DNA of 35,646 bases, taken from positions 1-35,646 of the forward strand of contig JAJRPF010000018.1 in the NCBI GenBank assembly GCA_024280885.1, written 5' to 3'. The DNA is from Planctomycetota bacterium. GTDB lineage: Bacteria; Planctomycetota; JAJSAM01; JAJVHW01. Shown here piece after piece: positions 27,024 to 33,819 of this stretch. Position numbers and translations under genes: made by a program. Below the pieces are notes generated by a model that saw only the letters and a program-made list of their open reading frames with translations, did no database searches and was not told the DNA's origin. Every line of letters begins with the position of its first letter. Within the stretch, counting starts at the first letter, position 1.

Positions 27024-28301
27024 ATGCTGGACGTGTCCCTCATCCGACGTGAACCCGACCTCGTGCGCCGCGGCCTCGAGGCGAAGGGCGAAGTAGCCGA
27101 CATCGACTGGTTCCTCCAGCTCGACAAGGACTACCGCAAGGTGCTGACCGAGCTCGAGCAGATGCGGGCGCGGCAGAACGCGCTCTCGCCCGAGATCGGG
27201 CGGAAGAAGCGCGCGGGCGAGGACGCCTCGGCGGAGCTGGACGAAGTCGCCGAGCTGAAGAGCAAACAGAAGCACCTCGGCGAGCGCAAGGACACGCTGG
27301 CGCACGACCTGAAGAAGATCCTCATGCGTCTGCCCAACCTGGCGGCGGACGACGTGCCTGTCGGGCATACAGACGCAGAGAACGAGATCGTTGACACATG
27401 GGGCGAGCCGCGCACGTTCGAGTTCGACGCCAAGGCCCACTGGGATCTCGGTGACGACCTCGGGCTGCTCGATTCCCAGCGCGCGGCCAAGCTGTCGGGC
27501 GCCGGCTTCTCGCTGATGTTCGGACCGCTCGCGCAGCTTGAGCGCGCGCTCTGGAACTACATGCTGGACCTGCACACTCGCGAACACGGGTTCCAGGAAG
27601 TGGCGGCGCCATATCTCGTGCTCGGGAGCACGCTTGAGGGCACGGGGCAGCTCCCGAAGCTCGAGGCGGAGATGTACGGATGCAAAGACGACGATCTCTG
27701 GCTCATTCCCACGGCCGAGGTCCCGCTCACGAATATTCACCGCAAGGAGATCCTGGCCGAGGCGGATCTCCCCATTCGCTACACCGGCTTCACGCCCTGC
27801 TTCCGGCGCGAGGCGGGAGCCGCCGGGGCGGACACGCGCGGGCTCATCCGTATGCACCAATTCCACAAGGTGGAACTCGTCGTGTACGCGAAGCCCGAGG
27901 ATAGCGACGCGGAACTGCTGCGCATCCGCCGCAACGCCGAGACCGTGCTGCAGAACCTCGGTCTGCCCTATCGCGTCCTGTTGCTGTGTACGGGCGACAC
28001 GTCCTTCGCGGCGCGCAAGACGTTCGATCTCGAGGTCTGGGCGCCGGGCTGCGAACGCTGGCTCGAGGTCAGCTCGATCTCGACGTTCGGCGACTTCCAG
28101 GCTCGTCGGGCCGGTCTGCGCTTCCGCCGCGAGGGGGGCAAGAAGCCGGAGTACCTCCACACGCTCAACGGTTCGGCGCTCGCCATGCCGCGTGTCATCG
28201 TGTCGATCCTCGAGAACTACCAGCGCGAAGACGGCAGCATCGAGGTGCCCGACGTTCTGCGTCCCTACATGGGCTGGCGTACAGAGATCCGCGCGTCCTG
28301 A
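27024..28301 (+). CDS. serS: Seryl-tRNA synthetase
   Basis: Class II aminoacyl-tRNA synthetase charging serine on tRNA-Ser; it also supplies the seryl-tRNA from which selenocysteinyl-tRNA is made, relevant to the selenium genes nearby. 425 residues, standard length. The start MLDVSLIRREPDLVRRGL matches the family, and a further 15 in-frame upstream codons are not used. The N-terminal coiled-coil arm covers about residues 30-105. Motif 2 is PCFRREAGAAGADTRGLIR, and motif 3 lies in GSALAMPRVIVSILENYQ. The SSISTFGDFQARR block is also conserved. The ribosome binding site is weak. Confidence 0.97.
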   Translation: MLDVSLIRREPDLVRRGLEAKGEVADIDWFLQLDKDYRKVLTELEQMRARQNALSPEIGRKKRAGEDASAELDEVAELKSKQKHLGERKDTLAHDLKKILMRLPNLAADDVPVGHTDAENEIVDTWGEPRTFEFDAKAHWDLGDDLGLLDSQRAAKLSGAGFSLMFGPLAQLERALWNYMLDLHTREHGFQEVAAPYLVLGSTLEGTGQLPKLEAEMYGCKDDDLWLIPTAEVPLTNIHRKEILAEADLPIRYTGFTPCFRREAGAAGADTRGLIRMHQFHKVELVVYAKPEDSDAELLRIRRNAETVLQNLGLPYRVLLLCTGDTSFAARKTFDLEVWAPGCERWLEVSSISTFGDFQARRAGLRFRREGGKKPEYLHTLNGSALAMPRVIVSILENYQREDGSIEVPDVLRPYMGWRTEIRAS

Positions 28302-28349
28302 CGGACCTCTCGTCGACGAGCGACCGCCTGCGCGGGCGTGAACGTCGAT

Positions 28350-28554
28350 CTAGGGGTGCGGCCGGAAACCCCCGTGGATAGCCGGACGTGTCCGGGTTGG
28401 ACGGCTGTCGTGGGTGACAGGCGACTCGACTCCGGAGAGTCTCCGAGCCTGGCAGCCGCGGCAGACGGCCTGCCCGGGCGCGGTGGATGCTCCGCACTGC
28501 GGCTGGCGACCACCCGGTCACCGGCGCCGCGGGGGTTTCTGGCCGGGCCCCTAG
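28350..28554 (+). repeat. 205-bp MITE-like element, copy B
   Basis: Inverted partner of 20677-20881, same exact length. Its ends form an imperfect 28-bp terminal inverted repeat with four mismatches, each arm starting CTAGGGG and reaching a CCCCCG block. Inner hairpins (CCGGAC-GT-GTCCGG; CTGTC..GACAG) are preserved against copy A, where changes fall in loops or keep pairing. It fills the serS to GGDEF intergenic region; the rest of 28302-28656 shows no gene. Confidence 0.88.
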
Positions 28555-28656
28555 CCCGATCCGGGGACCGGCGCCTTCGCTCAAGCGCGCTCGTCGCGGC
28601 TTCCGATGCAGAGATGGGAGCGCCGTGTGTGCGCCCGTTGGAGGCTGCACTTACTC

Positions 28657-30003
28657 ATGGACATGCTTTCCGGTCTGTCGCCCGCTGCCGTTCTGGCTGC
28701 CACTGCGGCGCTGGGGCTGGCGCTGCTCATCGGTGCGTTCCGTAAGGTCGGTGCCGCGCAGCGCGCCACCGGTCGCGCCGAGCTCGTCGCTGAGAAGGAG
28801 CGCGAGCGCGCCGCGGCGCTGGAGCAAGAACTCTGCGCCAAGGCCGCGACGCCGACTGCCTCGCTCAGCGATGCGTTGCGCGTACTCGAGGAGATGTCCG
28901 ACGCCCTGCGGCTCACGATGACGGGGCGCTCGCGGCGCGAACTGGCGGCCGCCGTCGGTCGTGCACTCGAACGGCTGCTCGGCGTCGAGCAGTGGATGGT
29001 GTTCTTGGACACTGAACGTACGGGTACTGACTTCATCCTGGCCGCATCTGGCTCAGTGGACCAGCAGGCCTGGCCGGTCGGCGCGTGCCTGACCCCTCAG
29101 ATGGGGCGTGTCGGTCTCGTGATCCGACGCGGCAACGCGCTGAACCGTGACGACTTCGAGTCGGAGCCTCCGCTCGTACGCGAGCAGCTCGAGGCCACCG
29201 AACCGAGCGCGTTCCACGTTGACATCGCAGCGCCGATCATCGTTGGCGACACCGTGGTCGGTGCGGTCTCCGTCGGTGCGCCGCGGCTGTCCCAGGCGCT
29301 GGCCTGCGCAATCGTTCAGGTGCTGGTCGAAGGAGCCGCCGCTGGGTTGCGGGTTCTCGAAGCCCAGGAACGCAGCGCGCGCCTTGAGAACATGGACGAA
29401 CTGACGGGACTCCACAATCGCAACTGGTTCACCGCACACGCCTCCGAACTGCTTTTCCGGAACGCCGACTACGACGTGCCGATCGCGGCCGCGGTCTTTG
29501 CCATCGACGACTTGCGAGGGTACGCGACACGCGAGGGGCCCAGCCAGGCGCAGCGCCTGCTGCAGGCCGTCGCCCGGTTGGTCGAGCCGATGTTCCGTGA
29601 GGGCGATCTGCTCTGCCGCTGGACGGATGATGAGTTCGCGGTCTTGATGCCCGGCGTGGATCGTCCGACGGCGAAGGCCACGCTCGATCGCGTGCGTCGG
29701 GCGATCAGCTCGGAGCCGTGGGTCGGAGCGGACAAGCAGCCGGAAGGCCTCATGACCGTCAGCGTGGGGCTGGCCGTGGCGCCGCACGACGGTATTCGCT
29801 TCGATCCTCTGATCGAGGCGGCGTATCGCGCGTTCGAGAAGTCGCGCACGCGCGGCGGAGATCAGACGACCGGTGAAATCGCGGGTCATACGCCAGCAGC
29901 AGCGCTCAGCCTCGGGGACACGGTGGACCTCCCGAACCTGCCGTTCGCGAGCGACCTTGCGGCGCTCGGAAGAGCGGCGGCCGACGAAGAGCGACTTCGC
30001 TGA
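28657..30003 (+). CDS. Membrane-anchored GAF and degenerate GGDEF domain protein
   Basis: 448 residues: an N-terminal membrane helix (AAVLAATAALGLALLIGAF), a coiled coil (about 40-70), a GAF-like sensor (about 80-235) and a GGDEF-type domain (about 240-400) with the typical entry MDELTGLHNRNWF. The active-site motif reads T-D-D-E-F at residues 323-327 instead of G-G-D-E-F: both glycines that contact GTP are lost while D, E and F remain. It is therefore more likely a c-di-GMP-related effector or scaffold than an active diguanylate cyclase. The C-terminal 45 residues are low complexity. GGAGG lies 12 bases before ATG 28657, rather far; ATG 28663 is an alternative. It is convergent with selD. 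Confidence 0.85.
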   Translation: MDMLSGLSPAAVLAATAALGLALLIGAFRKVGAAQRATGRAELVAEKERERAAALEQELCAKAATPTASLSDALRVLEEMSDALRLTMTGRSRRELAAAVGRALERLLGVEQWMVFLDTERTGTDFILAASGSVDQQAWPVGACLTPQMGRVGLVIRRGNALNRDDFESEPPLVREQLEATEPSAFHVDIAAPIIVGDTVVGAVSVGAPRLSQALACAIVQVLVEGAAAGLRVLEAQERSARLENMDELTGLHNRNWFTAHASELLFRNADYDVPIAAAVFAIDDLRGYATREGPSQAQRLLQAVARLVEPMFREGDLLCRWTDDEFAVLMPGVDRPTAKATLDRVRRAISSEPWVGADKQPEGLMTVSVGLAVAPHDGIRFDPLIEAAYRAFEKSRTRGGDQTTGEIAGHTPAAALSLGDTVDLPNLPFASDLAALGRAAADEERLR

Positions 30004-30056
30004 CCGCCGCCCTCGGTCGAGACTCCTTGACCGAAGCCTGATGACCTGACGGATCG

Positions 30057-31109
30057 CTACGCGCGGATGCGGATGTGCTCGTCGGCATTCTCCACGAACG
30101 TCCCGATCCTCGCGGTCGCGGACGTGCCTCGTTCCTGCAACGCCGCCGCGAGCGCGTCGGCTCGTTCGGGGGGGCATGCGATCAGGAGTCCTCCGGAGGT
30201 CTGCGCGTCGGCCACGACCAATCGCTGCCACTCGGGCACCGCGTCGTCGAATTCGAGCCAGGTACCGAAGAATTCGAGGTTGCGTCGCGTACCGCCGGGG
30301 CAGATCCCTGCGTCGAGTGTCTGCTGGACACCATCGAGGATCGGGAGTGCGTCGGCTTCGAGGTCTGCACCAAGACCGGTCTTCGCGAGCATCTCGTGCA
30401 GGTGGCCAGCGAGGCCAAAGCCCGTCACGTCGGTGCACGCGTTGACGCCGATCTCCATCATCGCCTCGGCCGCACTCTTATTGAGTTCCGACATGATCGC
30501 GATCACGCGCTCGGCGCGGACGTCGTCCAGCTTGCCCTTCTTGAGGGCGGTTGTCAGAATCCCGGAGCCGAGTGGCTTGGTGAGAAAGAGCGCATCCCCG
30601 GCCTTCGCGCCCGTGTTCTGTAGCACGCGGTCGGGGTGCACGAGTCCGGTGACCACCATGCCGTACTTGGGCACGTCGTCGTCCACGGAGTGCCCGCCCA
30701 GCACGGAGACACCCGCCTCGGCGGCGACCGAGTCACCACCCGCGAGGACGCGTGCGAGGACCTCGTGACCCAGCGCCTTCATCGGGAAGCACAGGATGTT
30801 CAGTGCGAAGATCGGGCGCCCACCCATGGCGTAGACGTCACTGAATGCGTTCGCCGCGGCAACACGCCCGAATTGGAACGGGTCATCCACCACCGGCGGG
30901 AAGAAGTCGAGTGTCTCGACGAGTGCCTGGTCATCGCTCAGGCGATAGACGGCGGCGTCATCCCCGGTCTCATGCCCCACGAGGATGTTGGGGTCGGACC
31001 TCCGCGGAAGCGCATCCAGCGCCCGCCTGAGATCCTCGGCAGGTATTTTCGCTGCTCACCCGCCGCCGGAGGCGAGGGCTGTCAGCTTGACCGTGCTATG
31101 TGGGCTCAT
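30057..31109 (-). CDS. selD: Selenophosphate synthase SelD, itself a selenocysteine protein (TGA at 31056-31058)
   Basis: Makes selenophosphate from selenide and ATP, the selenium donor for Sec-tRNA. From ATG 31109 (GGAG six bases upstream) the frame runs 17 codons (MSPHSTVKLTALASGGG), meets TGA, then continues AAKIPAEDLRRAL and DPNILVGHETGDDAAVY to the end. Read through, it gives 350 residues, the normal SelD length. Aligned with my recollection of E. coli SelD, the TGA falls exactly on catalytic Cys17, with the essential Lys three residues later. Sec at this site is well known in SelD. Other motifs: NAFSDVYAMGG, GGHSVDD, LTKPLGSGILTTA, TDVTGFGLAGHL and DAQTSGGLL. A caller that stops at TGA would start it at GTG 30980, losing the active site. 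Confidence 0.95.
31022..31043 (-). promoter_or_regulatory. Candidate bacterial SECIS hairpin in selD
   Basis: On the selD mRNA, 12 bases after the TGA, CCUGCC pairs with GGCGGG (one U-G wobble), then GAG pairs with CUC across a GAU loop, with one bulged A. The apical loop begins 21 bases after the UGA and its first base is G. This fits what is known of bacterial SECIS elements (short stem, small loop with early G, loop roughly 16-37 bases from UGA). Confidence 0.7.
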
Positions 31110-31445
31110 GGGATCTCCAGTGCGGGAATTCTGGCGGGCATCTGGGCTGGTAAGTCGGCGTGTAACTGAGCGCGAGCCTGAAGCGCGATCGTCGGCGTGC
31201 GAACGAGCCGCGTCCCGAGCTTGGAACCACGCTCGTGGGCCATCGTATTCCATCGCGCAGCCAGCCTGAAGAGGTGCGGGAATTTGTTCCCCACCGCGAA
31301 TCCACCGCGAGCCCAGAAGAATCCGACTAGGAAGATGGAACCGGAGTCGCTATTGCGTCGTCTCATGTTTCAGGTACTATTACTCGGGTCTAGACAACTG
31401 GGATCGGTCTATGCCCGATCATGACTCCTCTGGGGAGGTAAGAAT
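31110..31445. promoter_or_regulatory. Divergent intergenic region of the selenium genes
   Basis: 336 bp between selD and the secreted selenoprotein gene, with no gene I support. For the plus strand there is a plausible sigma-70 promoter: TTGCGT (31353-31358), 16-bp spacer, TACTAT (31375-31380). Between it and the start lies a 6-bp hairpin GATCGG/CCGATC (31402-31407 with 31415-31420), then GGAGG at 31434-31438. A second small hairpin GGGAA/TTCCC lies at 31278-31291. No clear promoter is seen for selD. Confidence 0.4.
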
Positions 31446-32081
31446 ATGAACAAGCTCATGCTGGCGGGCGTGACAACCGGAATGCTCCTTGTGGGTGGAC
31501 TGGCTTTCGTCCAGCCGTCTTCGGCCGGTTGAGGCCCTCCTTTCATGCCCGGTACGGGCACGAACACGCCGAATCTCAACTGGACCACGTTCGACACGCC
31601 CGGGGTTGTCGAGGCTGCCATCACGGGCATCCTTGCGACTGATCCGACCGATGGCGACGAGGACGAGATGACGGTCGAGGAACTGACCGGCGCCAAGCCG
31701 ATGTTCCTCTACTACTTCCGCCAGGGTCTCGATGACCCGATGGATGACGAGTACAAGTTCTCGCGCCGCTTCGAGATGGGCCTTCAAACGAAGCTCGTCA
31801 AGGAGATCAACGACAACTGGCTCTGCATGAAGGGAGGTATCGACCTCGAAGAGGAACTCGAGAAGAACGAGGAAAAGACTCGTATCGAGTTCTGGTCCGC
31901 GATCGAGACCAAGATGAAGGTCATCTCGATCAGCAAGAAGGATCAGAAGATGCTCGCAGCGGGCCCCATGGTCCGTCTCCTGAAGAAGTACTCCAAGGTC
32001 AGCAAGGGCCTGGCGAACAAGGAGATCAAGCGTCTCGAGAAGATCGAGAAGGACCTGAAGAAGGAGTCGGCCGCCAAGTAG
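31446..32081 (+). CDS. Predicted secreted selenoprotein of unknown family (Sec29 encoded by TGA at 31530-31532)
   Basis: ATG 31446 has an excellent GGAGGTAAG seven bases upstream. The first 27 residues are a signal peptide (MNKLMLAGVTTGMLLVGGL, cleavage likely after SSA). Then come Gly28, an in-frame TGA, and GPPFMPGTGTNTPNLNW, open to TAG at 32081: 211 residues if TGA is selenocysteine. A hairpin with a GUA loop follows 13 bases on. The mature part has KPMFLYYFRQGLDD, which recalls a thioredoxin first strand without CxxC, one cysteine (127, in NWLCMKGG), and a Lys/Glu-rich helical tail. I do not recognise the family. It lies divergent to selD and ends in a terminator. The alternative, a 28-residue peptide plus a protein starting at ATG 31545, would split the signal peptide from its cargo and has only GAGG ten bases upstream. 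Confidence 0.82.
31546..31560 (+). promoter_or_regulatory. Candidate bacterial SECIS hairpin in the secreted selenoprotein gene
   Basis: A perfect 6-bp stem UGCCCG/CGGGCA (31546-31551 with 31555-31560) closes the three-base loop GUA. The loop starts 19 bases after the UGA and opens with G then U, the bases SelB is known to read in bacterial SECIS loops. The hairpin is inside the reading frame, as required in bacteria. Confidence 0.7.
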
Positions 32082-32102
32082 GCGTCGAACCCTCAGGTAT
32101 AC

Positions 32103-32137
32103 AGTCGCCCGGTCGGGTTCCCCGACCGGGCGACTTT
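32103..32137 (+). terminator. Rho-independent terminator after the selenoprotein gene
   Basis: A perfect 15-bp GC-rich stem (32103-32117 with 32121-32135), a three-base loop TTC, and TTT at 32135-32137. It lies 21 bases after the stop codon at 32081. The distance supports 32081 as the true end of an expressed gene. Confidence 0.9.
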
Positions 32138-32414
32138 CGATTCCCAGTCTTCGGTTCTACGGCGGGGCGAGGGCAGTTCCCGACCTACGACGAACTCGCG
32201 AGAGGCGCCCGCCGTCCCCGGTCAGCGGCGGAGCGACGGGCTCTCGTGTTCGAGCCAGGCAGACCGCCGATGCCCGGGTACGATCCTCATGGCCGGTGCG
32301 CCGCCCGACTCCGACGGAGGAGGCCGACACGCGGCCAGCGGCATCCCCCGGCTTCAAGGTGAAGCGAAGAGCGGGTCCGTCGAGAAGCCAGCTCCGAGAG
32401 CCCGGCTCCGAGAT

Positions 32415-33806
32415 CTACTCCGACGCCTCGGCCGCGACGGCCAGTAGCCGACCGGCTGCCAGCTCCAGTTTCCGCGCCGCCAATGGCTCCATGTCGGTCG
32501 CCGCGCGCGCGATCGCCAGCGCGCAAAACAGGCGGTTGACGCCTGGCTCCAACGCGCCGTGCTCGCCAGCTGCCGCCACATGCGAGCGGGGGAGATGCAA
32601 CGCGCGAACGACAGCCACCGGGTCGCCCAAGACGTCGCGATGCGCGCCACGGACGCGACGCAGAAGGGCGGGCAGCACGTCGTAGGCAGACTCGATGCTC
32701 GATTGAAGCGCGCCGATGAGCGCGTCCTTGCCCGCGTCGCGATCGACCGCTGTGCGGACGCCAGTATCCGCGATGCAGGCCGTCGGCGTGACCGCTTCGC
32801 TGACGCACGGCGCGCTCCAGAACTCGATGGCGTCGGCCGGCGTGATCCCGATCCCGACGTAGATCCCAGGCAGCATGGGGGGCTGGCATCCCCCGACCGC
32901 GTCGCCCAGAGCGTAGCGCGCCTCGACCTTGTCGAACGTGGCGAGCACGAAGCCCATCGTGAAGATGGGATCGCGGCCCGAGAGCTCGTGCAGGTGCGCT
33001 TCCGCAGCATCGAGGAGCATACGGTCGCCCAGGACCCCCTCTTCATCTGCGATGGCGAGGAAGCGCGCGCGCGGATCGGTACCGCCCTCGATACGCGCTT
33101 CGCCGTGCTGTGGCATGGCCGCGAGTGCCGCGTGGACACGCTCGCGCAGCGCACTCTCCGCGGGGTGGTCGCCTGTCAATCTACGCGCATGCCGCCGAAG
33201 CGCGTGGGCCAGTGTGGACCGCAGCGGCTCGTCGTGGCCAGCCGACAGCACGCGCCGCGCGCCGGGAAGCAATGCTGACCAGCTCCGCAATGCAGCGTCG
33301 ATGTCGAGCGCGTGCGCCCCGTCGTGCACGCTGTCGTCGTCGCTGCCCGGCTCGGGGCGTCGTCGTCCGCAACTCCACTTCACCCACTGGGCCAGGAGCT
33401 CCTTCGGATCGTGGAGCGGCCGCGCAGTCTCTCCTCGCTCCGACGGCTTGATCTCCGCCATGCGCTCCAGCGAGAGCTCGACGCGCTCACCGGCGGGGGT
33501 CAACAGACGCAGCTCCGTCGTGTGGTGCGAGATCGCAGCGTCCTCGGTCTCGACGATCAACGCCGCGAGGTCACGCAGCGTCGTCGAGAGAGGTACGAGC
33601 CCGTCCCATGTCGTGGCGATCAGAAGGTGTTGCCATGCGTCGTCCGCCGCCGGCGATCGATGCCCGCTTTCGGTTGCAAGGCGTGCAATGCCGAGCACAC
33701 GCGGGTCCAGCGCGAGTCGATCGATCAGCGGCGCCAGATCGACACCAGGGTTCTTCGTGCCCGCGTCGCCGCGCTCCATGTCACCAGCGCCGGGAGCGGG
33801 GCTCAT
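32415..33806 (-). CDS. Hypothetical protein, partner gene of the FHA protease
   Basis: 463 residues, not recognised. ATG 33806 has GGAG seven bases upstream and starts 13 bases after the protease gene, so the two are almost certainly one operon. No signal peptide or membrane helix is visible. The protein is Ala/Arg/Leu-rich and mostly helical in look, with short distinctive blocks: WQHLLIATTWDGLVPLSTTL, LLAQWVKWSCGRRRPEPG, GDAVGGCQPPMLPGIYVGIG and EFWSAPCVSEAV. The last two lie in a Gly/Pro-rich region (about 300-345). Third-position GC is like its neighbours, so it is a real gene. It may be a regulator, inhibitor or substrate of the protease, but this is guesswork from position. Confidence 0.8.
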   Translation of the reverse strand: MSPAPGAGDMERGDAGTKNPGVDLAPLIDRLALDPRVLGIARLATESGHRSPAADDAWQHLLIATTWDGLVPLSTTLRDLAALIVETEDAAISHHTTELRLLTPAGERVELSLERMAEIKPSERGETARPLHDPKELLAQWVKWSCGRRRPEPGSDDDSVHDGAHALDIDAALRSWSALLPGARRVLSAGHDEPLRSTLAHALRRHARRLTGDHPAESALRERVHAALAAMPQHGEARIEGGTDPRARFLAIADEEGVLGDRMLLDAAEAHLHELSGRDPIFTMGFVLATFDKVEARYALGDAVGGCQPPMLPGIYVGIGITPADAIEFWSAPCVSEAVTPTACIADTGVRTAVDRDAGKDALIGALQSSIESAYDVLPALLRRVRGAHRDVLGDPVAVVRALHLPRSHVAAAGEHGALEPGVNRLFCALAIARAATDMEPLAARKLELAAGRLLAVAAEASE

Positions 33807-33819
33807 CGACGGGCTCCGC

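Noticed and set aside
31106..31366. 86-codon open frame on the minus strand ending in an ATGA overlap with selD
   Set aside because: No ribosome binding site, no recognisable domain, and it lies across the promoter of the divergent gene. The overlap alone is weak evidence.
31533..32081. Reading the selenoprotein gene as a 28-residue peptide plus a separate gene at ATG 31545
   Set aside because: It would part the signal peptide from its protein, the second start has only a distant GAGG, and it ignores the matching TGA in selD and the SECIS-like hairpin.
32289..32685. Plus-strand open frames opposite the unknown 463-residue gene
   Set aside because: They are shadows of the minus-strand gene: Arg/Ser-rich, no start signals, opposite codon bias.
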